64,000 nucleotides of DNA from Amorphus coralli DSM 19760 (lineage in GTDB: Bacteria > Pseudomonadota > Alphaproteobacteria > Rhizobiales > Amorphaceae): assembly GCF_000374525.1 (NCBI RefSeq), contig NZ_KB894578.1, positions 114,804 to 178,803 on the forward strand, read 5' to 3'. Of the stretch, positions 15,442-24,090 are shown piece by piece. A program made the translations under genes and the position numbers. Position 1 is the stretch's first letter, and each line of letters begins with the position of its first letter. The notes beneath the pieces are model-generated. The model saw only the letters and a program-made list of their open reading frames with translations, did not search any database and had not been told where the DNA came from.

Positions 15442-16548
15442 TCAGTTCCCGAGCCTCTTCCAGGACCGGATCCGCGTGACCTGGTCGGCGCGTGCGCGGT
15501 GAACCGTGGTGACCAGGAACTCGCCGAGGCGGGTCCTCTTGAACCCCACCACGTGATCGCGGCCGTCGATCGACGTGAGACCCGACAGGCGTCCGCGCGG
15601 TCCTTCGAAGAGGTCGCCGGCTTCGAGCACCCGTTGCGCCGCATCGACATAGTCAAGGGCGGTGATCTCGCGCCGGCCGGCGTGCGAACGGATCGTCTCC
15701 ACGGAAAGCCGCGCCCTCGCGCCATCCGCGAGCTCGAGAGCTTCGGCCGCCGCCGGCGGCACCTCTGCGATCGGCACCGTCGTGCCGACCGGGAGGTCGC
15801 CGGCAAGCGCGCGCCGCGAGAAGGTCGCGACCTGGTCGGCCGAGGCGATCGGCTCGAAGGGCCGGCCGCCCGACAGCCACGTCCGGCCGGGATTGTGCTC
15901 GAAGCCCGGATCCACGCCGTCTGGCACCTGGCGCGGCACTCCCCCGATGAGCTCCTCGTGCGGATCGATGTCCGGGGACTTGTCGGGGCCGGCCTTGCCC
16001 TGGCGGCGAAGAGCGCCCTCGCTCACCGGCGTGGTGAAGCAGCCGCACTTCCAGCCGTTCGGCGGATAGTTGGTGAGCCAGAAGCTGTCGTTGGCGCGAA
16101 GGACCAGCCCGTCCCAGGCGAGGTGCTGCTCGCGGGGATGCAGCGCGCCGGAATGGTTGTACTGCCAGAACGGAAAAGCCTGGAGCGTCTCCGGCAGGGT
16201 CTGCTGGGCGTAGCGTCCGGCCGAGTAGGCGGTCCGCAGGTTGGTGTCGAAGATGACCCGCGTGCGCCAATTGCGCCCACCGTTGTAGTCCCACCCGTGC
16301 TTGGCGACGATCTCGTCGAACGACTTGCGGAAGTCCGCGATCGTCGTGCCTTGCTCGAGCGCCTTGTCGATCTCCGCCCGAAAGTCGGCGACGATCGCGT
16401 CGGTCGCCGCGCCCGCCACCATGAACGAGTGCGAGTGAGCGGCCGCGTAAACGTCCGTCCAGGTCTGCGTCGGAACGCTCGTTTTCTGCCGGAAGAAGCT
16501 GATCGCCTCGTCGAACGGCAGGTCGAGCGCGGAGGCGGTGGTCGGCAT
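15442..16548 (-). CDS. MuF-type head morphogenesis protein with possible nuclease C-terminus
   Basis: A 368-residue Mu gp30 (MuF) protein. Residues 90-175 hold the MuF core: RVIFDTNLRTAYSAGRY, then LHPREQHLAWDGLVL, NYPPNGWKCGCF. Residues about 280-368 form a separate domain with SVETIRSHAGRREITALDY, AQRVLEAGDLF and a basic FKRTRLGEFLVTTVHRARADQ ending. That pattern resembles PBECR (Barnase/EndoU/RelE-like) domains known at MuF C-termini. MuF sits near the portal and can be ejected with DNA. The nuclease assignment is inference. Confidence 0.85.
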   Translation of the reverse strand: MPTTASALDLPFDEAISFFRQKTSVPTQTWTDVYAAAHSHSFMVAGAATDAIVADFRAEIDKALEQGTTIADFRKSFDEIVAKHGWDYNGGRNWRTRVIFDTNLRTAYSAGRYAQQTLPETLQAFPFWQYNHSGALHPREQHLAWDGLVLRANDSFWLTNYPPNGWKCGCFTTPVSEGALRRQGKAGPDKSPDIDPHEELIGGVPRQVPDGVDPGFEHNPGRTWLSGGRPFEPIASADQVATFSRRALAGDLPVGTTVPIAEVPPAAAEALELADGARARLSVETIRSHAGRREITALDYVDAAQRVLEAGDLFEGPRGRLSGLTSIDGRDHVVGFKRTRLGEFLVTTVHRARADQVTRIRSWKRLGN

Positions 16549-16667
16549 GGCTCAAACTTCGCCGTTAAAGGGGTGTTAAACGGGGCAGAATGCGTCCGCC
16601 GGAAAAATCGCGCCCCTCGGTGCACGGGACGGTGCTCGCGCGTCCTGGGGCTTCTGTGTGCCTCGCG

Positions 16668-18254
16668 TCATTCGCGGCCCTGCAGATCGTCGATGAGCGA
16701 TGCACGCCCGGTGATCTCGGCCAGGGCCATGCCGCGCGCAAGGGCGTCGGCAAGCGCGTCGGCCGACAGGTTCATCCGGGCCAGCCGGCGGGCCGCATCC
16801 GCCATGTCGGTGGCCTCCTCGAGCACGGCGCGGATCTCGCCGGCGAGGCCGGCCATCACGCCGGCGGTCTCCTCCTCGAGGCGCCGGGTCATCCGATCCA
16901 CGAGCGCGTCCTGGTCCTCCCGGGCCATGCGTGAGGCGAGCAGCCGACGCGCCGCGTTGGTGGACGGCTTCGTCTCCGGCTCGTCGCCGGGATCCCCCGG
17001 AGGGATGGAGACCGCCCGCCGGCCGCCGACCAGCTCGTCGCCTTCCTTCGGTTCCGGGATGCCGAGCCGGCCGCGCATGTAGGAAAGCGGCGCCGTCACG
17101 CCGTGCTTCGCAACCTTGTCGAACGCGGTGGCAAACTGCTCCAGCGGCACCTCGTCGGGCCGGCCGATCCGCACCTTCGGATAGCGGTCCTGCGGCCCGA
17201 AATTGAAGGCGACCAGGTTGGGCACAATCTGCGAATTGACCGTGGCCGACACGATCGCCGCGTCGGAGCGCTCGATGTCCTCCTGGACGAGCCGGTGCTC
17301 CTGGCTCACCGCGTGGCCGCCGGAGATCGCGTCCGTCGTGGTGGTCTGGCCTAGCACCGCCTTGGAGACCTGGCGGTCCATCCAGTCGGCGCGCTTCTCG
17401 TAGAGCTCGCTCGACGACGTCTTGGCGTCGACCTCCTCGAATTCGATCACCATCGAGGCCGGGATGATCGCGGCACAGTCGCCGGCGATGTTGGAGACGG
17501 CACGCCAGAGGACGTCCTTCTCCTCTTCGGACGCGTTCGGCCCGAACTTGCCGATGCGGATCGGCATGCCGAAGTTCTGGGTGAAGATCGCCCAGTCCTT
17601 GAGCGTGAAGGATTTGTACATCCACGCCCAGGACGCCACCCGCGCCAGGCCGGAGCGCACCGTCAGGCCGGACTTCGACCGGTGGCGATGGACCGCAAAG
17701 AGGTGCGGCTGAAGCGGCTCGCCGGCGACGCCCTCCCGAAGGAGCACGGTCTCGCCGTCGTCGCGGTCGAACATGAACCAGCGCTGCGGCCGGTAGATCA
17801 GCTCGCGCGGGCAGAGGTGACCCATGTGATAGCGCCAGTCGATCTCCATGACGGAGAAGCCCTTGCCGATCGCGTCGAGCATGTCGAAGAGCGCGGCCGC
17901 CAGGATCTCGTCATTGATCCAGGACTGGACCAGCTCGGCGTGCTTCTTGTGCTCGGCATCGTCGGAGGCTGGTGTCACCGTCATCGGCAGCTGCGCGACC
18001 GAGCGCTTGCGGGTGGAGAGGACACCCAGATAGTGGAGGTCGCGCTCCTCGATGTCCTCGGCGAGCTCGAAATAGGCCAGCGGATCGCCTTCGGCCGCGG
18101 CCTTGTGGATCCGCGCCAGACGCCGCGGAGTAAGCCCCTCGGCAGGATGGCCCGAGATCACCGGCCGCACGCCGCCGAGCGTCGGTCCGGCGACCGGCTT
18201 GCCCAGCTCGCGCTTCTTGATGGGCTGGCCGTACTGGTCGAGCAGCTGCGCCAT
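16668..18254 (-). CDS. Portal protein (Mu gp29, DUF935)
   Basis: A 528-residue DUF935 portal protein: LTPRRLARIHKAAAEGDPLAYFELAEDIEE at the N-terminus, FSVMEIDWRY, then KDWAIFTQNFGMPIRIGKF, all DUF935 hallmarks, and a C-terminal Ala/Arg-rich helical region of about 100 residues. Twelve copies form the DNA entry channel. I chose the ATG at 18,254 (one-base overlap with the terminase TAA, GGAGG site 9 bases before) over a TTG two codons upstream. Confidence 0.92.
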   Translation of the reverse strand: MAQLLDQYGQPIKKRELGKPVAGPTLGGVRPVISGHPAEGLTPRRLARIHKAAAEGDPLAYFELAEDIEERDLHYLGVLSTRKRSVAQLPMTVTPASDDAEHKKHAELVQSWINDEILAAALFDMLDAIGKGFSVMEIDWRYHMGHLCPRELIYRPQRWFMFDRDDGETVLLREGVAGEPLQPHLFAVHRHRSKSGLTVRSGLARVASWAWMYKSFTLKDWAIFTQNFGMPIRIGKFGPNASEEEKDVLWRAVSNIAGDCAAIIPASMVIEFEEVDAKTSSSELYEKRADWMDRQVSKAVLGQTTTTDAISGGHAVSQEHRLVQEDIERSDAAIVSATVNSQIVPNLVAFNFGPQDRYPKVRIGRPDEVPLEQFATAFDKVAKHGVTAPLSYMRGRLGIPEPKEGDELVGGRRAVSIPPGDPGDEPETKPSTNAARRLLASRMAREDQDALVDRMTRRLEEETAGVMAGLAGEIRAVLEEATDMADAARRLARMNLSADALADALARGMALAEITGRASLIDDLQGRE

Positions 18255-19894
18255 TACCAAAGCCCTCCGCGAAGGGCGGGATCGATCGTCCGCTCCTGGC
18301 GCTCGCCGCGCCCACTGGCGCGACGGTAGGAGCCGGCGCGCGCCGCCTCATAGCCGTATTCGAAATGCTCCTGCCGGGACGCGAACCAGCCGAGCATGCC
18401 GGCGATCGCGTTGTCGCCGTGGCGGTCCTGGCCATCCTGGCCCTTATGCCGCTGGCCCTCCGGCACCCGGATCACGCCGTTGACGTATTGCAGCGACTGG
18501 TGATCGCGGATGTCGTCCTCGTCGGCCGCAACCGTCACGGTCTGGTCGGCGAACGCCTCGATGTAGGCGGGGCCGTGCTCCTGGTACCACTGCGTGGTCA
18601 GCTTCACCTCGAAGATGCACTCGCCGTATTTGAGCGCCGCACTCTCTGCATGGGAGGCGCCGTTACCCGTGGCATCGAATGCTCCGGCGAGGAAGCGGGG
18701 TAGCCGGTCGATGATGTAGAACGTCGTGTCCCGCTGCTGGTCGAAGGTGATGTTGCGCATCTCCAGGACCAGCCGGAGCCGGCGCACCAGGTCGGTGCCC
18801 ATCTCGAAGACGCGAGCGGACGACACGTCGCCGGATCGCGCGAAGTCCTGGGAATAGACGTGACCACGGCGCGGATCGAGCGCGTCGAGCACCGGGCGGA
18901 GCTCCCGTTCGCAGAAGTCGCGCTGGACCGACTCTCGAATGTCCTTCGAAAGCGCTTTGAAATCGTCGCCGAGCTGCCATCGAACGACCTTCACCGATCG
19001 GTCGGCAACGCGCTCGATCTGCACACGGGTCAGGGCCGCGCCCTCGGCATCGGAGGGGATCGCGTCGAGCTCCTGGCGCATCGCCGATTGACGGGTGCCG
19101 TAGGCGCCACGGATGTCGTCCAGCCATTCGGCCTTGCCTTCGGGTGAGACCGGCCAGCCGCGGACCAGGCAGACGCGCTCGTAGAGCCCGTTGTCGACGG
19201 CCGTCTGAAACGGAATGTGGTGGACCTTGAACTTGTTCTTGCCGGCCCGCGCCTCGACGATCAGCTCGTTGAACGGGTTCAGCATCCCGTTGTGGGTCGA
19301 GATCACGCGGACCTTGCCTCCCCAGATCAGGAGGGCGTTGACGGCGTCGATGACCTGGCGGACGTCACGGTGATAGGCGGCCTCGTCGATGACGACGGTC
19401 CCCTGCAGACCGCGGATGTTGGCCGGATTGGAGGACAGCGCCTCGACACGGAAGCCGGAGGCGAACCGCACCCGATAGGCCGAGATGAACTTGGTGGACC
19501 CGTCCGGTTGCTCGTCCTCGAACAGGAACTCTTCGACCTCCGCCAGGTCGCCGGCAACTACCTTGGCGAAGTGGGCAACGTAGCCGATGAACTCGCGTCC
19601 CTTGTCCTTCGTGTCGCCGATGTAAAAGACGTTGTCGCCGCCGGCCTTCCTAGAGGCGGCCGCGACCAGCGTATCGTCGAGCGCTTCGGCATAGGTGATC
19701 CCGGTACGCCGTCCTTTCTCCGCGATCTTCAGCGTCGATCGGTCTTCCAACCACTCCCGCTGGTGCCTCATCAATATCCCGTCGGCGAACGGATCCTGGT
19801 CGTCGGGGATCTCCGCACCGCGGGGAAGCGCCGCTGGCAGCTCATCCGGGTCGCGCGACAGCACAGGCGCGAGGGTTGCGGTCTCCTGGCTCAT
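18254..19894 (-). CDS. Terminase large subunit (Mu gp28-like)
   Basis: A 546-residue packaging ATPase/nuclease. The ATPase half shows a deviant Walker A (KGRRTGIT, residues 60-67) and Walker B GTVVIDEAAYH with D170 and E171. The nuclease half includes the VYSQDFARSGDVS segment, whose Asp is a likely metal ligand, and a later HGDNAIAGMLGW motif. Mu-type phages use it for headful packaging from the host-phage junction. It overlaps the small terminase gene by 4 bases. Confidence 0.93.
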   Translation of the reverse strand: MSQETATLAPVLSRDPDELPAALPRGAEIPDDQDPFADGILMRHQREWLEDRSTLKIAEKGRRTGITYAEALDDTLVAAASRKAGGDNVFYIGDTKDKGREFIGYVAHFAKVVAGDLAEVEEFLFEDEQPDGSTKFISAYRVRFASGFRVEALSSNPANIRGLQGTVVIDEAAYHRDVRQVIDAVNALLIWGGKVRVISTHNGMLNPFNELIVEARAGKNKFKVHHIPFQTAVDNGLYERVCLVRGWPVSPEGKAEWLDDIRGAYGTRQSAMRQELDAIPSDAEGAALTRVQIERVADRSVKVVRWQLGDDFKALSKDIRESVQRDFCERELRPVLDALDPRRGHVYSQDFARSGDVSSARVFEMGTDLVRRLRLVLEMRNITFDQQRDTTFYIIDRLPRFLAGAFDATGNGASHAESAALKYGECIFEVKLTTQWYQEHGPAYIEAFADQTVTVAADEDDIRDHQSLQYVNGVIRVPEGQRHKGQDGQDRHGDNAIAGMLGWFASRQEHFEYGYEAARAGSYRRASGRGERQERTIDPALRGGLW

Positions 19895-20448
19895 GTCGCC
19901 ACGCCCAGGAACTCGCGGCGCAATTGCGCGATTCGGTCGGCGGAGAGACCGGCCGCCTTGCCGGCGTCCTCGACGGCCTTGCTGGCTTTGGCCGCGAACT
20001 CAGCCTCGATCTTGCGCCGCCGATCGGTGGAGATCTTCTGGGCGGAGACTGTCGCGTGGAATGCGCGAGCCAGTTCCATCGCTTGCTTCGGTGTCTTGGT
20101 GCCGGACTGATCGTCGACCAGTTCGACGATGAGCGTCTTGATGAACTCACCGAGGATCACGGTGTTCTCGTCGACGTCTTCGGCGGTGAACTGGGAGGCA
20201 AGGCCGTCGAACATGGCCCGCGCCTCAGACATGCGCCGCTGGGCGGCCGCTAGGCGCATGGCCTTGCGGTTGAAGGCGCTCTTGGAGATCCCTTCCAGAC
20301 CCTTCGCCTCGAGCCGGTCGTTGAGCTCGAAGCGGATGTCCTCCTGGGTACGCTTGCGCGCGGCAAGCTCCTGGCACGCCCAGACGATGTCGTCTTCGGC
20401 CTCTTCCGGCAGGAGATCGATGGACGACAGGCGCCCGCGGCCAGCCAT
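19891..20448 (-). CDS. Small terminase subunit (Mu gp27, DUF3486)
   Basis: A 185-residue DUF3486 protein: GRLSSIDLLPEEAEDDIVWA, then GISKSAFNRKAMRLA, the gp27 hallmark with an N-terminal helix-turn-helix. The remainder is helical. It recognises packaging DNA and works with gp28. It starts 1 base after the upstream gene's stop and overlaps gp28. Confidence 0.88.
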   Translation of the reverse strand: MAGRGRLSSIDLLPEEAEDDIVWACQELAARKRTQEDIRFELNDRLEAKGLEGISKSAFNRKAMRLAAAQRRMSEARAMFDGLASQFTAEDVDENTVILGEFIKTLIVELVDDQSGTKTPKQAMELARAFHATVSAQKISTDRRRKIEAEFAAKASKAVEDAGKAAGLSADRIAQLRREFLGVAT

Positions 20449-20449
20449 G

Positions 20450-20752
20450 TCAGGCCTCCGTCGCGGACGGCCGCTTCACGCCCTCGAGCACGGCGCGGCG
20501 CTCGACATGATCGACGCCCTGGCGGGTGATCTCGGCAATCACGATGGTGGTTGCAGGGGTGAGCCGGACGGCACCGACATCCGCCAGGAAGCGAAGCTCC
20601 TGATGGACCCACTCGCGTGTCCGGGAGATGCCGAACATTTCGTCGAGCGTCGACTGGATCATCGAGCTGGCGAGCTTCCCGTTCGACTGCTCGTTGAGCA
20701 GCCGGAGTATGATGAGGCGGGCTTCCTCCCGCATGATCCGATCCAACGTCAT
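20450..20752 (-). CDS. Small winged-helix phage protein (gp26 position)
   Basis: A 100-residue protein with a winged-helix appearance (ARLIILRLLNEQSNGKLASSM, then SRTREWVHQELRFLADVGAVRL). It fits the VpaChn25_0724-type phage protein family that Mu-like elements carry between DUF2730 and gp27. Function unknown; DNA binding is plausible from the fold. Coupled to both neighbours by overlap or near-overlap. Confidence 0.7.
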   Translation of the reverse strand: MTLDRIMREEARLIILRLLNEQSNGKLASSMIQSTLDEMFGISRTREWVHQELRFLADVGAVRLTPATTIVIAEITRQGVDHVERRAVLEGVKRPSATEA

Positions 20753-21135
20753 CCCCGACTCCGCCGGTCCTTCGCCTCTTCGAGCAGGAACTCCTGCAGT
20801 CGCTCCGAAATCGCGGCCACCGGCTTCAATCGCTCCGACAGAACCTGGAGCTCGCCCCGCACCTCGGAGAGCGCCACCTCCGTCCGCTTGGCGCTATGCG
20901 CATCCGGAAGGTGCTTCAGGTCTCCCTCTATCGTCGTCAGGCGGGCGGCAATCGCCTGACGCGAATCCGAGCCATCCTGGACATGTTGGGCAAGGCGCTC
21001 CTTCACCCCCTTCACATCGTCGCGCAACTCGTCGAGTTCGTCTTTCCGCGCACCCGCCCGATAGACGCTCACGGTCCAGAGGAAGTTGAGACCAATCAGG
21101 ATGATCGGCGCCCACAGGCGGAGTTCTTCGATCAC
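20749..21135 (-). CDS. DUF2730 membrane coiled-coil protein (possible i-spanin-like)
   Basis: A 128-residue protein: one N-terminal membrane helix (LRLWAPIILIGLNFLWTVSVY) followed by a long coiled coil (DELDELRDDVKGVKERLAQH through SERLQEFLLEE). This is the DUF2730 layout of Mu-like phages, located in the lysis region. A spanin-like role is suggested by topology and position but is not shown. The start is a GTG at 21,135. Confidence 0.75.
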   Translation of the reverse strand: MIEELRLWAPIILIGLNFLWTVSVYRAGARKDELDELRDDVKGVKERLAQHVQDGSDSRQAIAARLTTIEGDLKHLPDAHSAKRTEVALSEVRGELQVLSERLKPVAAISERLQEFLLEEAKDRRSRG

Positions 21136-21152
21136 GACCTCACTCGCACTTA

Positions 21153-21677
21153 CTACGTCACGAACGGACGAATGCGGGCGGCAAAGTTGTCGGGTTCGTC
21201 AGGGTCAAACACCCAATCGGTGAGCCGCGCCTCCACCATGGATTTGAGCCGGTCGGTGCCGATCCCGAAGTGCTTCAGCGCGTCGGGCACGCTGCTGAGC
21301 GCATAGTCGGCCGCGATCTCGATCGCCTCCGATTTCACCGCGATCGGGATGCCGCCCTTCGCGCGATCGTCGAGCCGGCCGACGGCATAGGTTGCGGCCT
21401 TCCGAAGCGCCTGGTCGATCGCGGCTCGGTGGTCAGCATCGATCTTCAGACCAGTGCTCTTGGAGATCCGCGCCAGAGCGAGCGAGGCAAGCCCGCCGAG
21501 GAGCGTGATCAGGACCGGAGCGACGACCTCGATCGCGGCCGAGGCAACCGGCCCAAGATCGACCACGCCGTCGGTCGCCGCCTGGGCGGTAACAGCCGCC
21601 CCGATCGAGACAACGACGGCACCGGCCGCGCCGATCAGGGTAAGGGCGGCGAGCGCCGCGATGCGAACGGACCTCAT
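21153..21677 (-). CDS. Holin-like lysis protein (LLH type)
   Basis: A 174-residue protein with an N-terminal hydrophobic segment (IAALAALTLIGAAGAVVVSIG), a second membrane helix (IEVVAPVLITLLGGLASLALA) and a soluble C-terminal helical domain with LKIDADHRAAIDQALRKAATYAVG. This resembles phage holin LLH/holin 6 families. It directly follows the endolysin gene with a GGAG site 8 bases before the ATG at 21,677. Role inferred from topology and neighbour. Confidence 0.75.
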   Translation of the reverse strand: MRSVRIAALAALTLIGAAGAVVVSIGAAVTAQAATDGVVDLGPVASAAIEVVAPVLITLLGGLASLALARISKSTGLKIDADHRAAIDQALRKAATYAVGRLDDRAKGGIPIAVKSEAIEIAADYALSSVPDALKHFGIGTDRLKSMVEARLTDWVFDPDEPDNFAARIRPFVT

Positions 21678-21688
21678 GGGTCTCTCCT

Positions 21689-22576
21689 TCAGCCGAGTTC
21701 GGTGACGTAGCCGGAATGGACCCAGCCTTCCTGGGGCACCCCGTCGAGGATGGCGGCAACCAGGTGCCAGCGGGCTTCCGGGAAGCCGTCCGCATAGACG
21801 CCGGAGCGGATCACGCGGCAGCGGGTGCCGAGCGGCAGGGTGCCGATGACGTTGTCGTTCCTGGAGGGCCAGCGGCGCAGGTTGAGACCAGTCACCGTCT
21901 CGACGTAGAGGCCGCCGTCGTCGTCCGCGTCGATCGGCTCCGGGTCGGCACGTCCGAAGACGCGCGAGCGGATCCTCTCCAGCGGGAAGAGCGGGTTGGT
22001 GTCGACCTTGCGCCCCGGCGAAATCGTCCAGTGCGTGGTGAGCCGCTGGGGGGTCTCGATCTTCGGGTACTTGCCGACGATCGCGATCGCCATCCCGAGC
22101 GCCGCCTCGATCTGCTCCTCTGTGTACGGCATCCACCAGCCGGAGCCGTGCTCCGGCGTGGAGACGTATTCGAGGTCGTAGTCGGCGACTGAGAAGGTCT
22201 CGCCCCACCAGGCGCGAGCAAAGTCGGCGCCCGGCCGGCCTTCCATCTTGCCCGGGTTGACGATCTCGATGCCGGGACCGAGCGAATTGACGCCCGAAAC
22301 GCCCTGGAAGACCGATCGGCCGGCGTGCCAGCACTTCGCGTTGAACGGGGCGAGCTGGGTGATGGCGCCGTCCCGCTCGATCACGGCCTGGGCGGACGCC
22401 TTCGCCGCCGGGTTCACCAGCCAGGAGACCGAGTTGCCTTTTTCCAGGCGGCCGGCCGTGTCGTGGAAGGTCAGCACCGAGGGGTCGATCGTGCCGGACG
22501 ACTTGTTCGGGGTCGGCCGGTAGTCGACTGGGATGCCGTCCCGATAGAGACGGTGGTTCTTGATGGAGAAGGACAT
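21689..22576 (-). CDS. Endolysin: N-acetylmuramoyl-L-alanine amidase with SH3 domain
   Basis: A 295-residue amidase. The amidase_2 domain spans residues 20-190: LTFHDTAGRL with a zinc His, NAKCWHAGRS with a second His, and LTTHWTISPGRKVDTNP with the third His and catalytic Lys-type segment. Residues 225-290 form a bacterial SH3 domain (GLNLRRWPSRNDNVIGTLPLG) for wall binding. It cleaves the amide bond between MurNAc and the peptide. I chose the ATG at 22,576 after AGGAG. It is the first gene of the late block, after the gap with repeat copy C. Confidence 0.92.
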   Translation of the reverse strand: MSFSIKNHRLYRDGIPVDYRPTPNKSSGTIDPSVLTFHDTAGRLEKGNSVSWLVNPAAKASAQAVIERDGAITQLAPFNAKCWHAGRSVFQGVSGVNSLGPGIEIVNPGKMEGRPGADFARAWWGETFSVADYDLEYVSTPEHGSGWWMPYTEEQIEAALGMAIAIVGKYPKIETPQRLTTHWTISPGRKVDTNPLFPLERIRSRVFGRADPEPIDADDDGGLYVETVTGLNLRRWPSRNDNVIGTLPLGTRCRVIRSGVYADGFPEARWHLVAAILDGVPQEGWVHSGYVTELG

Positions 22577-22672
22577 CCGGCGCTCCTGAAACAAGCCAGG
22601 CAAGCGGGCGCATCCCGCGTTGCGTTGGTTGGTTCAGGTCCGAAGCTAGTCGCCCCGGCGCCGCATTAATCG

Positions 22673-22744
22673 TCCGCCTTGGCGGGCGAAATCACGAGCG
22701 GGGTAAGGAAAAGTGGGAACCGGTTTTCCGCCCGTATCCCGCTC
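22673..22744. repeat. Composite palindromic repeat, copy C
   Basis: TCCGCCTTGGCGGGCGAA (22,673-22,690) is followed by a palindromic element from 22,696 to 22,744 whose ends are GAGCGGGGTA and TATCCCGCTC, with inner GGAAAAGTGGGAACCGG and TTTTCC. It sits between mor and the lysis/late block, where a Mor-dependent promoter would be expected. Confidence 0.75.
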
Positions 22745-22755
22745 CCTCGAACGAC

Positions 22756-23127
22756 CTATCGGAAGAGATCGATCTGGCGGGGATCCGTCTCACGGCGCTT
22801 CGGCCGGCGAGGATGGCCGGCCCGGCGGAAGAGCTTGTCCACGGCGCTCTCTGTGATGCCGAGCCTGCGCGCAATGTCGGCGTTCGATGCGCCGTGAGCG
22901 CGATAGTGTCGGGCGCGCAGCTCCCGCGCAAGCGGAACACGGATATAGCTGCCCTCATAGGTGTGGTGAAGCTTCTCGGAGGCCTCGGGCCCGATGGCGG
23001 CATCGATATCGGCCAGGCGTTCGCGGCTCGGGACGTAGACCCGCAACCCGCCGAAGGCCTCCACCAGGGCAATGAAGTTCTCATGGCCGATCAGCTCGAG
23101 GAGATCGTCCGACAAGGTCTCGCTCAT
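22756..23127 (-). CDS. mor: Mor-type transcription activator
   Basis: A 123-residue Mor/C family activator. The dimerisation part (LIGHENFIALVEAFGGLRVYVPS) and the YIRVPLARELRARHYRAHG linker are followed by a helix-turn-helix at residues 80-101 (SNADIARRLGITESAVDKLF). In Mu, Mor turns on the middle promoter that leads to late expression. It lies directly before the late block, separated from the endolysin gene by 179 bases. The start is an ATGA overlap with the upstream gene. Confidence 0.9.
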   Translation of the reverse strand: MSETLSDDLLELIGHENFIALVEAFGGLRVYVPSRERLADIDAAIGPEASEKLHHTYEGSYIRVPLARELRARHYRAHGASNADIARRLGITESAVDKLFRRAGHPRRPKRRETDPRQIDLFR

Positions 23128-23402
23128 GGCGTCCCCTCGTCGGTTTCCTGAAGCCTGCGGGCATTCGTTGCCGGCACGGTACGCCCAAGCGTCGTCACCA
23201 CCACGGCGCGGCCTGGCTCCACCGCGCGGATCACGAGCTTGATGTGCTCCACCTGCACGGCGATCGCGCCCAGCTCCGCGGCGCGCAGGGCTGGCCCGGC
23301 CAGGTGCGATCGGATCGCCTCCACGTCGATGCCGTGCTCGCGCTCCAGGTAGCGCAGCACGGCATGGTCGGAGACGGTGAGCTCGGTCGCGCGGCGCTTC
23401 AT
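23124..23402 (-). CDS. Conserved phage hypothetical protein
   Basis: A 92-residue protein beginning with LTVSDHAVLRYLEREHGIDVEAIR, a pattern I associate with small proteins of alphaproteobacterial phages and gene transfer regions. The rest forms strands (HIKLVIRAVEPGRAVVVTTLG). No function is known to me. It overlaps both the methylase and mor genes by 4 bases, so it belongs to the early/middle transcript. Confidence 0.65.
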   Translation of the reverse strand: MKRRATELTVSDHAVLRYLEREHGIDVEAIRSHLAGPALRAAELGAIAVQVEHIKLVIRAVEPGRAVVVTTLGRTVPATNARRLQETDEGTP

Positions 23403-24016
23403 TCCGCCGCCTCGGATGCGTCATTGAAATGATCGGCCTCAAGGCCCCAGACATCGTGGCCGGGCCACGCTTCACGAGCGAAGAGCTCGAGTCCGAAGAC
23501 CTCCGGGCAGAGACGGTCGACCACCTCCCGCATTTCCATCGGCTTGCGCGAGTGTTCCCGCCGCAGCGCCTCGATCGAAGTCGGAAAGTCTTCGTCGACC
23601 TCGGTCTCGATCAGATTGCGTTCCGACTTGGACCGAAGCTTCGGCTCGCCGATCGTGCCCAGAAGAAACGGTTCCGTCGCCGACCGCAGGACATAGCCCG
23701 TGCCAAACGCTGCCTTCCCGCTGCGGTACCTCTTGGTCCAGGCGCCGCCCGTCTTGTAGGTGAAGCCCCATGCGCTCATCGTCGCCAAGGCCTGTTCCAG
23801 GTGAGCCCAGGTCGACCACATGACCAGGAGGCAGTCTCGGCTGGCCAGGTGACCGACCGGCAGGGCCTGGATGTCGGCAAGCGCCATCGTCTCGTAATGG
23901 CTCTCTGGCGATTTTCCGTAGCCCGCCTCCGACCTCAGCACATAGTGCCAGGGCGGATCAGCCAGGATCAGGCCGTAGGACAGGGGCCGCAGGGGCTCGA
24001 AGGGCCACGTAGACAT
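23399..24016 (-). CDS. MT-A70 family adenine DNA methyltransferase
   Basis: A 205-residue MT-A70 methylase. It carries the catalytic DPPW motif (residues 20-23) and later the RSATEPFLLGTIG and EALRREHSRKPMEMREVVDRLCP segments typical of the family, ending in the cofactor-pocket ELFARE. It transfers a methyl group to adenine N6. Without a restriction partner it probably modifies phage or host DNA, in the way Mu protects itself with Mom. The ATG at 24,016 with AGGAG is preferred to the GTG before it. Confidence 0.9.
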   Translation of the reverse strand: MSTWPFEPLRPLSYGLILADPPWHYVLRSEAGYGKSPESHYETMALADIQALPVGHLASRDCLLVMWSTWAHLEQALATMSAWGFTYKTGGAWTKRYRSGKAAFGTGYVLRSATEPFLLGTIGEPKLRSKSERNLIETEVDEDFPTSIEALRREHSRKPMEMREVVDRLCPEVFGLELFAREAWPGHDVWGLEADHFNDASEAAE

Positions 24017-24090
24017 CACGCAGCTCCTGCTTGTTCGGGCCGACAGACGCGGCTAGGTTGCAGGCCAGCAGGGCGCGAGAGGATCAGGCT

